64,000 nucleotides of DNA. Origin: a virus. Location: positions 62,001 to 126,000 of the IMG/VR virus record IMGVR_UViG_3300022752_000023, one strand, 5' to 3'. Under the pieces are notes generated by a model that saw only the letters and a program-made list of their open reading frames with translations, was not told the DNA's origin and searched no databases. This document shows positions 13,227-20,803 of this stretch, piece by piece. Position 1 is the first letter of the stretch, and every line of letters begins with the position of its first letter. Made by a program: the position numbers and the translations under genes.

Positions 13227-14170
13227 ATAGCCGCGAGCATTAGCCCGCGACTTATTAACTCAGGCGATACCGCGTGGCTTTGAAAAATACGCGGGACCGG
13301 AGTAAACGCGCACCAACTTCCGCCCCAGCTGTTCGCCTCGACTCCGGTGTAGCTCGCCATGACCGGCAGTAGCGGCAGCCCGTGGCGTAGCATTTCGCAC
13401 TGCATGCTCAGCGCCCACATCGGATCGTCGACAACGAATTGCGTGCTTTTCAACGGCTCTGTCGCGGGCGATAACGCCGTGCGCAGCAGAAAGTATCCAG
13501 CTTCTGGCCGGCTGCGGCGGTATTGATTTAGCGCGATGAAATTTTGTTTGGCCGTAAATTTTTCATCGTACTGGACGACTAGAAAACCCGTCAGTCGGCC
13601 GGGTAGATCGTAATACGGAAACACGAGGCTGGCGCTGTTATCGCGCAGGGGGCTGATTAGCGGTCGGCGAACAAACCGCTGCAGTGAATCCAGCTGTTCT
13701 TTATACGCAACTCCGACAAAGCCAGCTGCGTTGATTTCTGGATATACGCCAAGCTCGCGAAGGCGGCAGGCGATAATATCGTCGTGATGCCCCCAGATTT
13801 GCGCCTCAACGTCGAACCAAAACTGCTCGAATTTTTCAAAGCGTTCGATGGCCCGGGCGTACTCATTTGCGGCGTTATCTTTTTCTGCCGGATTTATGGC
13901 GTTTAATTCGATAAATCTGGCAATAGCGCCGTCTGGGGTTGTATTCCATAATGCCGCGCTAAACGTTATGATATCTCCATGGGCCAAGCACGAATTACAA
14001 TGTAGCCAGATCCCGTTTGTGCTTGCGTCGTCGAACAGGTGTAGCGTATTTTTTTGACATAGCGGACAGCTGACGACGGCCGGGAAAACCAACTGGTCCG
14101 GCGCGATGCCCAACGCCGACAGGGCAACAGCGTGGTGTTGGCGGCCAATTAAACAGGTAGGAAATCCCAT
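13217..14170 (-). CDS. Primase-like protein with CHC2-type zinc domain
   Basis: The 317-residue protein has CPLCQKNTLHLF near residues 35-46 and WLHCNSCLAHGDIITF near 55-70, two CxxC/CxxC halves matching the zinc-binding domain of DnaG/gp4-type primases, including the G-DI-F continuation. Further on, LVFPYYDLPGRLTGFLVVQY resembles the strand region before a TOPRIM domain, and TQFVVDDPMWALSMQ resembles the DD strand of TOPRIM, where two acidic residues bind metal. It reads as a shortened bacterial/phage primase. The ATG shares CATG with the plus-strand start at 14169. Downstream the 562-aa protein overlaps by 10 bp. Confidence 0.6.
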   Translation of the reverse strand: MGFPTCLIGRQHHAVALSALGIAPDQLVFPAVVSCPLCQKNTLHLFDDASTNGIWLHCNSCLAHGDIITFSAALWNTTPDGAIARFIELNAINPAEKDNAANEYARAIERFEKFEQFWFDVEAQIWGHHDDIIACRLRELGVYPEINAAGFVGVAYKEQLDSLQRFVRRPLISPLRDNSASLVFPYYDLPGRLTGFLVVQYDEKFTAKQNFIALNQYRRSRPEAGYFLLRTALSPATEPLKSTQFVVDDPMWALSMQCEMLRHGLPLLPVMASYTGVEANSWGGSWCAFTPVPRIFQSHAVSPELISRGLMLAAMWR

Positions 14171-15350
14171 GACAAATACCCCGCTCGATCAGGCACATGA
14201 CGTTAGTGGCCGCGAAACACACCGGCTCACCACCCTGTACCCGCAGCCTGATTTTGTTAAGAATGCCGCGCAAGACAGACTTAACGGGGCTGCGGATTTA
14301 CCACGCCATTTATACGCTGACCAGCGCCATAAACTTTATCCGTGCCATACCGCCCCTGCAACATGGCTGTCGGCGCTTTTCTTTGCGGACAAGCAGGCGC
14401 AGTTCTCGCCGAACGACGCGGCGGCTATTAAAACTAGGATACACCAAGCGGCTGAGTATTTTGGTATTCGCGGGGCCGTGGCCGAGATGGAAGAGAAGGT
14501 CGCGGCCAGCGCCACCCAAGATATCAATACCCTGCCGGACTCGGAGTTTGCCGTCGTGTGGGTTGGCGAGGACGGCTCAAAGGAGCGTCACTGGCCGCTG
14601 CGTAACGCCGAGGAAGTTAAGTTTGCGGCTGCGCATTTCAAGGCCCACCGCGACGATTTCGTATTTGACGACCGACATGTAATCGCCACAAAGATCCTCG
14701 AAAAGGCGGCGCAATACAGCGCGGATGTTTTGGGGGCTGAGGGTTCGCTGGAGTTGGCTGCTGGGCTCGGGGCCTGCGCCGCCAAGGTAGCGAGCGACAT
14801 GATCAAAGACCGCGTACGGCTCACCCGCCGTCAGCACGCGCAGCTGGCTGGTGAGTTGTCCAAGTTAGCCGAGGTTATTGACCAGAACCCGGAAAGGGCT
14901 CGTACGGTTGAGATGCGGCTAAAGTTGGCGAGCGCGGTCGATAACTTCGATCGGAGCACGCAGCTCCATCGCCTGTATGCCGCCGGCGGGTTACCGCGGC
15001 CGGAAGAAGTCTTGTTTGCGATCACCGAAAAGGTGGCGCGCGACTTCTTGGAAAGCAATGTCGAAACCACCACGGGTAACGTATACGCGCTAGACGATCT
15101 GGAGAAACTAGCCGTAGACGACGTGCGCGAATGGCTGGGTGACGACTTTGCGGACGCGGTAAGCGCCGGGGGCGTCTACATGGACCGCGAGAAGCTGGCC
15201 GCGATTGTGCCCACGCTCGACCGCGGTATGGCCACTATGCTTGACCGGTTGATGCAGGAAAAGTCTGCGGCGCCGGTCGTGAAGTCAGCGTCGGCGACTG
15301 ACAGCCTTCTTCCGCTTGCCCGGCTTCATGAGCTTGCGGCTGGCGGCTGA
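14169..15350 (+). CDS. Phage protein of unknown function, 393 aa
   Basis: ATG 14169 is preceded by AGGTAGGAAATCCC. The segment INTLPDSEFAVVWVGEDGSK, RHWPLRNAEEVKFAAAHFKA and RHVIATKILEKAAQY (residues about 115-185) matches a module seen in phage proteins where ALPDS.FA...R.YP...A..V..A..YF is followed by R..IA..I..KA; these often occur near head-assembly genes, so a virion or internal-head role is possible. The remainder is helical and charged. It is one of three lone plus-strand genes, with its start overlapping the primase gene start and its 3' end overlapping the convergent gene by 66 bp. Confidence 0.6.
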   Translation: MTNTPLDQAHDVSGRETHRLTTLYPQPDFVKNAAQDRLNGAADLPRHLYADQRHKLYPCHTAPATWLSALFFADKQAQFSPNDAAAIKTRIHQAAEYFGIRGAVAEMEEKVAASATQDINTLPDSEFAVVWVGEDGSKERHWPLRNAEEVKFAAAHFKAHRDDFVFDDRHVIATKILEKAAQYSADVLGAEGSLELAAGLGACAAKVASDMIKDRVRLTRRQHAQLAGELSKLAEVIDQNPERARTVEMRLKLASAVDNFDRSTQLHRLYAAGGLPRPEEVLFAITEKVARDFLESNVETTTGNVYALDDLEKLAVDDVREWLGDDFADAVSAGGVYMDREKLAAIVPTLDRGMATMLDRLMQEKSAAPVVKSASATDSLLPLARLHELAAGG

Positions 15351-15794
15351 CGCTTTCTTTTTTGGCTTTCGCTTTTTTACCGGCGGATTAAATAGCGTCC
15401 GTATACGGCTCAGTACGAACCTATCGGTAGTCCGCTTATAGTTTACGTCGTCCCACGCTTGATCGACTTGCTCGATACCGCGCCGCGAGGCTTCGATGTC
15501 GTGGGCTAAACTGTAGGCGGGGTTGTGCCATTTAAACGCCGCCTCTTTTTTCTCGCGCGTGTCGCACACCGACATTTCAAATACTTCGTGTGTGCGCCGG
15601 TCGATGATCATTTGCGCGCTGGCGACGATACCAAATATACCCTGATGTTTTGCTTCGTAGACTGCGTCAACAATCGCCGCGTTGTCGCCGTAACACGACC
15701 AGCAGTAGTCCACGACTTCTTGAATGCTGTAGTTGCAGGCACGAAAAAATTCAGCTATTCGCGCCAGACCGGCGTGATCTATTTTGATGCTCAC
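15285..15794 (-). CDS. Hypothetical protein with basic tail, 169 aa
   Basis: Start is GTG 15794 within a GTGA overlap of the upstream stop, with GGAG 11 bp upstream. The first 125 residues look globular (IKIDHAGLARIAEFFRACNY, AIVDAVYEAKHQGIFGIVAS); from about residue 130 the protein becomes a Lys/Arg-rich tail (KKRKPKKKASAASRK), typical of nucleic-acid binding. That tail is encoded in the 66-bp convergent overlap with the plus-strand 393-aa gene, so the two genes constrain each other. Not recognised. Confidence 0.55.
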   Translation of the reverse strand: MSIKIDHAGLARIAEFFRACNYSIQEVVDYCWSCYGDNAAIVDAVYEAKHQGIFGIVASAQMIIDRRTHEVFEMSVCDTREKKEAAFKWHNPAYSLAHDIEASRRGIEQVDQAWDDVNYKRTTDRFVLSRIRTLFNPPVKKRKPKKKASAASRKLMKPGKRKKAVSRRR

Positions 15795-16039
15795 TTGAAA
15801 ACTAACTCCTTCAGTTTTGTTATCAATTCGCGCACACCCCACCGGGTCGGCGCCGGCACTGCGCGCGCCGGCACTTCGCCCGGCTCAATGTTTTGAGAAG
15901 ATAAGCCGCCCGACTGTTCGGCTAACCCGCTTCGACAGTATTCGAGGTAGAGTTGCCAGTTGTCGTAAGAATCTCTGTCTTCGGCTCGTTCGTATGGGAT
16001 GTAGGGTGGCTCGTCTGGGACTCTGTCGTTCCAGCCCAT
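15791..16039 (-). CDS. Hypothetical protein, 82 aa
   Basis: Not recognised. Tyr/Asp/Pro-rich first half (YIPYERAEDRDSYDNWQLYL) and a short helical C-terminus (GVRELITKLKELVF). Its first 118 bp overlap the C-terminal extension of the CsrA-like gene in another frame, so one of the two 3'/5' boundaries may be mis-set; the composition of this frame looks genuinely coding. Confidence 0.45.
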   Translation of the reverse strand: MGWNDRVPDEPPYIPYERAEDRDSYDNWQLYLEYCRSGLAEQSGGLSSQNIEPGEVPARAVPAPTRWGVRELITKLKELVFK

Positions 16040-16212
16040 TGCTTTTTGTCCTTCTTTTTAGTTCCGTCAATTAACTCGCCGCGCACTATCGTTGTTGTTT
16101 GCGGCGCAGTTAATCCAATCTTGACTCGATCGCCTGTGATTCCCAAAACTTTCACAACGATTCCGTCGCCAATTACAACTTCCTGTTCTTTCTTCCTTGA
16201 GAGTACAAGCAT
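15922..16212 (-). CDS. csrA: CsrA/RsmA-family translational regulator
   Basis: The first 47 residues are a complete CsrA: MLVLSRKKEQEVVIGDG, IVVKVLGITGDRVKIGLTAP and VRGEL, including the LSRK RNA-binding strand and the GDRVKIGL and R-x-E motifs; CsrA dimers bind GGA sites in mRNA leaders and usually repress translation. A Lys/Thr/Ser-rich extension of about 49 residues follows (GTKKKDKKQWAG...), much longer than the usual 60-70-residue protein, and most of it overlaps the next gene in a different frame. The phage copy could reset host or phage translation during infection. Confidence 0.85.
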   Translation of the reverse strand: MLVLSRKKEQEVVIGDGIVVKVLGITGDRVKIGLTAPQTTTIVRGELIDGTKKKDKKQWAGTTESQTSHPTSHTNEPKTEILTTTGNSTSNTVEAG

Positions 16213-16222
16213 CGTGTCACCA

Positions 16223-16894
16223 TCATGATGTGGCCGAACCTTGTAGCATTTTTACGACATACTCCGTGTTGCCGTTTTTTAGGTCCAGCGCGGTCAGTTG
16301 TTTGATAAGTAAATCCGTCTTCAATCGAATCGACTGGTTGATGTCTTCTGTCTTTCCGGCTTCAAGATCGTAGACCGCGTTAAACATCGTCGGGTCATCT
16401 GAGAAATCTGCGATATTCGGGCTTACCCGGGCAGCCCGCAGTGCAATGCGCAGGATATCCGGCGCGTTAATAATGCCCTCGCTGTCAAGCACAGCGCCGA
16501 TATAACCGCGAACTTCATCTGTAAACGGTTCAGGGTCGTCGTCTTCGGGCGGACTGATTAGCAGCGCCTCTGTGATTCCCCACGCCACTTCTTCAGCGTC
16601 TGCGGGGTCCCACATATCTGGTCGGTATGTGTCGCCGCCCATGACGTTGCAAAATGTCACAAAATCCGGCAGGCTCTTAAAGAACTTGTCGGTCGTGAGA
16701 ATCTGGATCGCCACCAGCAGCTTGTCGAGCGACAACTGCGGCAGTTCGACGTCAAACTCTTCCTCGATTTCGAGGGTGATTGTTGCCGGATCCCAATCCA
16801 GCGCTTCCACGCCGAACTTATCCAGAAACAGTGTCAGTAGGACGCTCGCAAACGTCTCCCTGCTTTTCCACGCTTCTTGCGCTATGGTTGTCAT
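16223..16894 (-). CDS. Hypothetical protein, 223 aa
   Basis: Not recognised. ATG 16894 is preferred over an in-frame start at 16945. The sequence is acidic and largely helical (SRETFASVLLTLFLDKFGVE, LSLDKLLVAIQILTTDKFF) with a Pro/Asp-rich middle (ISPPEDDDPEPFTDEV). It overlaps the upstream gene by 77 bp, and ends 10 bp before the CsrA gene, so the three appear to be one transcript. Confidence 0.5.
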   Translation of the reverse strand: MTTIAQEAWKSRETFASVLLTLFLDKFGVEALDWDPATITLEIEEEFDVELPQLSLDKLLVAIQILTTDKFFKSLPDFVTFCNVMGGDTYRPDMWDPADAEEVAWGITEALLISPPEDDDPEPFTDEVRGYIGAVLDSEGIINAPDILRIALRAARVSPNIADFSDDPTMFNAVYDLEAGKTEDINQSIRLKTDLLIKQLTALDLKNGNTEYVVKMLQGSATS

Positions 16895-17378
16895 TGAGTC
16901 CAGCCCTGCTTTTGATGATCTGCACGCCCCGGCGGTACAGCTCACTTAGATTATACGCGATCGTCTCCAGCGGACGGCGCGGCAGAAAATCGCATGGCTC
17001 GCCGGACTCTAGCGAGATCCAGCCCATAGCGCCGGTCCACGTGACGTGCCGGCCGTCCGCGAACGCGAGCGTGGCGGAGCAGTCACCTTGGATATCTTCG
17101 ACGGGCAGGTCCATCTCGTGTCGAGTCTGGCGCAGCAGTTCGCCGATCATCAGCCGCTGTTCGCCCGACAGGAAATTTAGGTTTTCCAGCATGTCGGCAA
17201 GTAGCAAATAAAACACGGCCTCCGTATCGACAACCATCCCCGGGCTGTACGTCCACTGACGCTTTAAAACAGTCGTAAAAACGTTGCGAATTTGTAGCTT
17301 GCTTATTTTTACGACCTGCACTACCATGTCGAGCGTCAGGTCTACTTCTTTCTCGGAGGTACTTATGTCTGTGTCCAT
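16818..17378 (-). CDS. Hypothetical protein, 186 aa
   Basis: Not recognised. ATG 17378 chosen because the frame beyond it lies opposite a well-supported plus-strand gene. Helical segments (LTLDMVVQVVKISKLQIRNV, AVFYLLLADMLENLNFLSGE, RLMIGELLRQTRHEMD) are followed by a beta-like part (ATLAFADGRHVTWTGAMGWI). The start lies 14 bp inside the divergent gene at 17365. The C-terminal 25 residues overlap the next gene. Confidence 0.5.
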   Translation of the reverse strand: MDTDISTSEKEVDLTLDMVVQVVKISKLQIRNVFTTVLKRQWTYSPGMVVDTEAVFYLLLADMLENLNFLSGEQRLMIGELLRQTRHEMDLPVEDIQGDCSATLAFADGRHVTWTGAMGWISLESGEPCDFLPRRPLETIAYNLSELYRRGVQIIKSRAGLNDNHSARSVEKQGDVCERPTDTVSG

Positions 17379-17643
17379 TATTGACGGCCTTTCTAATATC
17401 ACGCAGGGTCGTGCTGAGATCGTCGTCAGCGCCGATGGTATCGAGGAACTGCTGGCTGCTGCAACCGCTAATATGGTACTGCAGAAGGCTGCTGAGGCCG
17501 GCCTGCACCGCCCGGGCGTTTCTAGCGCCAGCGGGCCGTACCCGGTTGACGGCGAGGGCAAGACCGACGACGAGCTGATGATGGGCAAGCGCGGCCCTGT
17601 CGCGGGCTACCGCCGAGATTTTGTTATCTTGGCGTCGCTCTGA
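17365..17643 (+). CDS. Hypothetical protein on plus strand, 92 aa
   Basis: Not recognised, but well supported as a gene: GGAGGTACTT precedes ATG 17365. Residues 1-50 form a likely helix-rich part (GLSNITQGRAEIVVSADGIE, LLAAATANMVLQKAAEAG); residues 55-80 are Gly/Pro/charged (SGPYPVDGEGKTDDE). Like the terminase and the 393-aa gene, it is a lone plus-strand gene that overlaps minus-strand neighbours at both ends (14 bp divergent, 37 bp convergent). Confidence 0.6.
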   Translation: MSVSIIDGLSNITQGRAEIVVSADGIEELLAAATANMVLQKAAEAGLHRPGVSSASGPYPVDGEGKTDDELMMGKRGPVAGYRRDFVILASL

Positions 17644-18056
17644 TCAGGCGCGGGCGTGGCGGTGACGATAAAGCTAATCGCTCTGTCAGGCTTGCCGCGT
17701 TTGAACGGAACGATAGTAAAGGTCTGCTGCTCTGTCGCAACAAGAAAGCCTAGGCGCTTTTCTAGGTCGAGGTGCGCGTCAAGATTTATAGTTTCTGCCG
17801 CATTTATGGCGGCTTTTTCGCTTTTAAACAAACCGATCATTTTGTCGCCATAGCCATACCGGTTTCGCCACATAACGAGATAGCCGCTAATGCCGTTGCG
17901 TAAGGCGGAGGGTGTGTATTTTTTAAGCCTATGACCTTCCAGATACGTTGCTGGTCGTCGAGCTAACGTTGGGTTGCGGGCTTTTGCGGCCGCTTGCTGT
18001 GTTTTCTTTCCACCCGAGGCGCGCGGAGCGCGCCTCTTCTTTTGCGTTTTTGACAT
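17607..18056 (-). CDS. Hypothetical basic protein, 149 aa
   Basis: Not recognised. A Lys/Arg/Ala-rich N-terminus (SKTQKKRRAPRASGGKKTQQ) precedes a compact mixed domain (LKKYTPSALRNGISGYLVMW, KMIGLFKSEKAAINAAETIN). The N-terminus suggests nucleic-acid binding. The downstream end overlaps the convergent plus-strand gene by 37 bp. Confidence 0.5.
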   Translation of the reverse strand: MSKTQKKRRAPRASGGKKTQQAAAKARNPTLARRPATYLEGHRLKKYTPSALRNGISGYLVMWRNRYGYGDKMIGLFKSEKAAINAAETINLDAHLDLEKRLGFLVATEQQTFTIVPFKRGKPDRAISFIVTATPAPDQSDAKITKSRR

Positions 18057-18057
18057 T

Positions 18058-18531
18058 TCAGTCCTCTACTCCAAACTTGTCGATGTGCGCCAGTCTGGCG
18101 CAATAGAACTCCGCTACGAGCCCGGCTACGTCGCCGAACCGTTTGACCATGTCGGGAATTACCTGCTCGTTAAACACGCGCATAATAACTTTCCGAAACT
18201 TGGCTATCGCTTCTTTTGTGTAGCCCTCTTCTCGCGCTTTCTCTGCGGCTTTGCGGACATCGGCATTGCCGTCGAGTTGCAGTTGAAGATAAGCCGGGTT
18301 TACAAATTCGATTATATGCCCGTATACCTGTCTAACTTCGTACGAGCACGGGACGTCGAAAACGCCGCGGCCGGGCCAGCGTTCTCCGTTAACCGCGTCC
18401 TCTGACAGATATCGCAGCTTTCCCAGCGTCCAACCGAATGCCGCCGCGTCATCATTCGGTTCAGCCATGACAAAGGCTGGTTTTGGCGCTGGCGGTTGTT
18501 TGTCAAGTTTTGCTTTGCTTTTACGCGCCAT
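18058..18531 (-). CDS. Hypothetical protein, 157 aa
   Basis: Not recognised. Basic/Pro N-terminus (ARKSKAKLDKQPPAPKP), then mainly helical sequence (VRKAAEKAREEGYTKEAIAK, FRKVIMRVFNEQVIPDMVKR). It lies 1 bp upstream of the 149-aa gene and downstream of a long intergenic hairpin (18567-18642). Confidence 0.5.
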   Translation of the reverse strand: MARKSKAKLDKQPPAPKPAFVMAEPNDDAAAFGWTLGKLRYLSEDAVNGERWPGRGVFDVPCSYEVRQVYGHIIEFVNPAYLQLQLDGNADVRKAAEKAREEGYTKEAIAKFRKVIMRVFNEQVIPDMVKRFGDVAGLVAEFYCARLAHIDKFGVED

Positions 18532-18566
18532 AATTCACAATAGCTAAGAAAAATCGTGAGGGGTTA

Positions 18567-18642
18567 GTTCTGACTGCGTAGCCGGGGAGTCACATCAGCC
18601 GTCAAGGACGAACTAGATGTGCCCCGACTACACAGTCAGAAC
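18567..18642. other. Long imperfect hairpin in an intergenic gap
   Basis: GTTCTGACTG (18567-18576) pairs with CAGTCAGAAC (18633-18642) over 10 bp. Further in, TAG (18579-18581) pairs with CTA (18628-18630), CGGGG (18583-18587) with CCCCG (18622-18626) and CACATC (18591-18596) with GATGTG (18616-18621), leaving a 19-nt loop. It fills the 121-bp space between two minus-strand genes and has no T-run, so it is not a standard terminator. It could be a leader RNA, a processing site or a protein-binding site. Confidence 0.6.
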
Positions 18643-18652
18643 ACGCTGCGGA

Positions 18653-19030
18653 TTAGTCTCCGCAGTTGCAAGCAAGGTACGCATGGTACTGGGCTATAGC
18701 CTCAATATTAGGATCGATCTCTTTAAAAAATGGCCCAACATCATCCGTGGAGGCCATCTCACCCCGAAACATCGCGGTCGTATATTCGTGATACAGCCGG
18801 GCCATATCTCCGCGCAGTTTCTTCTTGGTGAATTTAAGCACGCGCTCCTTCAGAAAGGCAGCGCGTTCCCAGAAGTTCGGCAGCGCATCAAGCTGGTCCC
18901 GAAACTTCTCTGCAGTCTTCTCGAAAAGTTTATGCGCCCTATCAGGAACAATCTGAAACTCAGGCGCTGACTTCTTGCATCGAGCAGTGACTGCAAGGCG
19001 GATTTGCTCCGCCGGGGGCGAAAGAAGCAT
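18653..19030 (-). CDS. Hypothetical protein, 125 aa
   Basis: Not recognised. CAAGGGAGTTAACGC before ATG 19030 is a fair ribosome binding site. The sequence is helical and basic (DRAHKLFEKTAEKFRDQLDA, RAAFLKERVLKFTKKKLRGD), ending ACNCGD. The leader upstream holds a small 7-bp hairpin (GCTGCTG 19063-19069 with CAGCAGC 19078-19084). Confidence 0.5.
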   Translation of the reverse strand: MLLSPPAEQIRLAVTARCKKSAPEFQIVPDRAHKLFEKTAEKFRDQLDALPNFWERAAFLKERVLKFTKKKLRGDMARLYHEYTTAMFRGEMASTDDVGPFFKEIDPNIEAIAQYHAYLACNCGD

Positions 19031-19210
19031 GCGTTAACTCCCTTGTAACGCTGTGAAGAAGAGCTGCTGATACGACACAGCAGCGACAATAAATATGCCG
19101 CGATTTTGGCAAAAATTTAGTCGCCGTTCGGAGTTTGCGAAAAGCGAAAGTGCCTGTCATTACAGGACTTACGGCGCGATTAGTCGTGTTCTGGAAAATG
19201 GAAAATGCAA

Positions 19211-19290
19211 TCGCCGCCCCGCGCTGCCTAAGAGCATGAAGCCCGGAGGTTACGTGGCACGTAACCTTTCGGCAGACCGCAGGGCGGCGA
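19211..19290. ncRNA. Candidate structured RNA in intergenic region
   Basis: Within a 290-bp gap without a well-supported gene (19031-19320), TCGCCGCCC (19211-19219) pairs with GGGCGGCGA (19282-19290) over 9 bp; CTGCC (19224-19228) pairs with GGCAG (19271-19275); and GGTTACGT (19248-19255) forms an 8-bp hairpin with ACGTAACC (19259-19266) around GGC. The three helices nest correctly with an asymmetric internal loop of 19 and 4 nt. No T-run follows on either strand. The shape (two stems, large one-sided loop, GC-rich) recalls a small regulatory RNA or riboswitch-like leader, but I match it to no known class; strand is undecided. Confidence 0.45.
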
Positions 19291-19320
19291 AAGATCGCAG
19301 CCTACGCGTGGCAGGTGCGG

Positions 19321-19623
19321 CTAGAAAGTCAGCTGCACAACTTGGCCTCCCGCGTTAATATACACAACGCGGATCTTTTTGGCGTCGAGCAGCGATTTGA
19401 GCTGTGTCTTTTTTTCCATACTTAAACCGGCAAGACACGATTTAATTTGAGCCATGGCGCTGCGGCGTTTTTCTTGTCGTTTTTGCGCGCACGCACTGCA
19501 ACCGTTACCGTTCGCCCGAAATAAATCGCGCTTGTTGTAAAAACAAGGGATGGACTCCGCGTACGTGGGGTCGTTCAGTAAAGATATTATTGTGCTGTCT
19601 TCGAGCACTACCATATCGCGCAT
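19321..19623 (-). CDS. Hypothetical Cys-containing protein, 100 aa
   Basis: Start at ATG 19623 is backed by GAGG (CCGTGAGGTTGTT). The longer frame to 19794 would overlap the upstream gene. The protein includes CFYNKRDLFRANGNGCSACA followed by a basic helix (QKRQEKRRSAMAQIKSC) and a beta-like C-terminus (KIRVVYINAGGQVVQLTF). The CSAC with nearby Cys could bind zinc. It follows the fibre block and may be a small virion protein; not recognised. Confidence 0.5.
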   Translation of the reverse strand: MRDMVVLEDSTIISLLNDPTYAESIPCFYNKRDLFRANGNGCSACAQKRQEKRRSAMAQIKSCLAGLSMEKKTQLKSLLDAKKIRVVYINAGGQVVQLTF

Positions 19624-19630
19624 AACAACC

Positions 19631-20158
19631 TCACGGAGGCGGGGCTTGGACAGGCGGCGGACCGATCCATGTTTCTCCGCCCGGCAAAAGTGTGTCTGCA
19701 ATATCGAGCGTATCTTTGAGTCGTTGAACGTCTTCGACGACATCTTCGATAAACGCTTTGACTTCAGCGCGCGACCGTAGCAACACGTCGACATAGTTCA
19801 GTCGAAACCACGCCGGGCGATGATTCGGAATTGGGTCGTCTTCGGGATACTCTTCTAGATCGGTCGGGGAACATACGTGATCAAATGCGCCCACCTGTTC
19901 GTTTGCGCCCGGCTTGAGCGGCAGCATCTGGTACGCAAAGATCTTGGTTGGCATGTCTACGGCGTCACTGGCGGTAATGCGCACACGAATGCCGTCAGTC
20001 GTGTCAAAGTTATACCGGCTGACTTGCCACGAAAGTTTGACGCGGCGACCGTTATTGGGCGCAGGCGGCGGGTCGATATTGGGCGTGTAAAAATTCAGCC
20101 CGAGCGTTTCCGGTAATTCGATAATACCGTCGATTGGATCGGGTTGGCAGTTTGTCAT
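19631..20158 (-). CDS. Putative virion-associated protein, 175 aa
   Basis: ATG 20158 is preceded by GGAGCAGGAATAAC. The product has a Pro-rich linker (NIDPPPAPNNGRR), a beta-rich domain (VKLSWQVSRYNFDTTDGIRV, MPTKIFAYQMLPL), a C-terminal helix (EVKAFIEDVVEDVQRLKDTL) and a Pro-rich tail. The final gene order places it at the end of the fibre operon, next to an Ig-like protein, so a surface or fibre-accessory role is likely, without a family match. Confidence 0.5.
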   Translation of the reverse strand: MTNCQPDPIDGIIELPETLGLNFYTPNIDPPPAPNNGRRVKLSWQVSRYNFDTTDGIRVRITASDAVDMPTKIFAYQMLPLKPGANEQVGAFDHVCSPTDLEEYPEDDPIPNHRPAWFRLNYVDVLLRSRAEVKAFIEDVVEDVQRLKDTLDIADTLLPGGETWIGPPPVQAPPP

Positions 20159-20159
20159 G

Positions 20160-20438
20160 TTATTCCTGCTCCGGTAAAACGCGGGCGGCAACGTTAACAA
20201 TGCCCGGCGTGGTTGATCGCACGTACGCCAGTGCTAGACCCGCGTCGTCGGTTGGGCCCGGTTGTGTGATTTGAGCGGTGGGCACGTCGGCCACGATTTC
20301 TACTTGGCGGCCGGCGACGGGTCGATTCCAGTGGTCGCGTAACCGAATTTTGACTACCGCTGCTTTTACGCCGTTTGCGCGCACTTGCGGTTTCGAACCG
20401 TACAACAGCTTCGAGCGCGTCGGGCTTACGTAGCTCAT
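20160..20438 (-). CDS. Ig-like (Big-type) domain protein, 92 aa
   Basis: Nearly the whole protein is one immunoglobulin-like domain: KAAVVKIRLRDHWNRPVAGR, VEIVADVPTAQITQPGPTDD and GLALAYVRSTTPGIVNVAAR match the pattern of bacterial Big_1/invasin-like repeats (V.I.L.D..G.PV.G..V...T..........G.A.......G...V.A). Such domains decorate phage capsids and tails and bind weakly to polysaccharides. It starts with ATGA overlap on the preceding gene and lies at the end of the fibre operon. Confidence 0.65.
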   Translation of the reverse strand: MSYVSPTRSKLLYGSKPQVRANGVKAAVVKIRLRDHWNRPVAGRQVEIVADVPTAQITQPGPTDDAGLALAYVRSTTPGIVNVAARVLPEQE

Positions 20439-20803
20439 GGGTAGGTGTGCCTCTGCGGCGCCGTGCCGTCCGGTGGCGCATAATATATTGTAACACCCGT
20501 CGTTTCGTTGTTTGGTGTTTTAGCGACGAACTGAATAAATTGTCGCATCAGTTCTTGGTCGCTTTCTTTTGACGCGTTTAAAATATCAATAAACGCGGTC
20601 ACGCACGGCGTTAAAACGTTGTTATCCGCGCGGCAGCGACAACCACGTTCTTTTGCCGATTGATCGTAAGCAGCGTGGCAACTCTCGAATTTTTCTTTTA
20701 ACGCCAGCATTCCGGGGACGGCTGTAAAGAACGCATCCTGCCGCCCAAACTGCATTATGTTATCGCGGCTAATCGAAATCATGCGCGTAATACGCGGCGT
20801 CAT
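20435..20803 (-). CDS. Hypothetical protein, 122 aa
   Basis: Not recognised. Helical middle (VPGMLALKEKFESCHAAYDQ) with a GCRCRADNNVLTPC cysteine cluster, then DQELMRQFIQFVAKT and a beta-like end (TTGVTIYYAPPDG). An in-frame internal ATG (MISISRDN) is an alternative start. Lies between the collagen-like and Ig-like genes, so probably virion-related. Confidence 0.45.
   Translation of the reverse strand: MTPRITRMISISRDNIMQFGRQDAFFTAVPGMLALKEKFESCHAAYDQSAKERGCRCRADNNVLTPCVTAFIDILNASKESDQELMRQFIQFVAKTPNNETTGVTIYYAPPDGTAPQRHTYP

Noticed and set aside
19095-19358. 87-codon plus-strand open frame in the 19.0-19.3 kb gap
   Set aside because: No ribosome binding site, crosses a multi-helix structured segment and overlaps a convergent gene by 38 bp; left as a weak possibility only.
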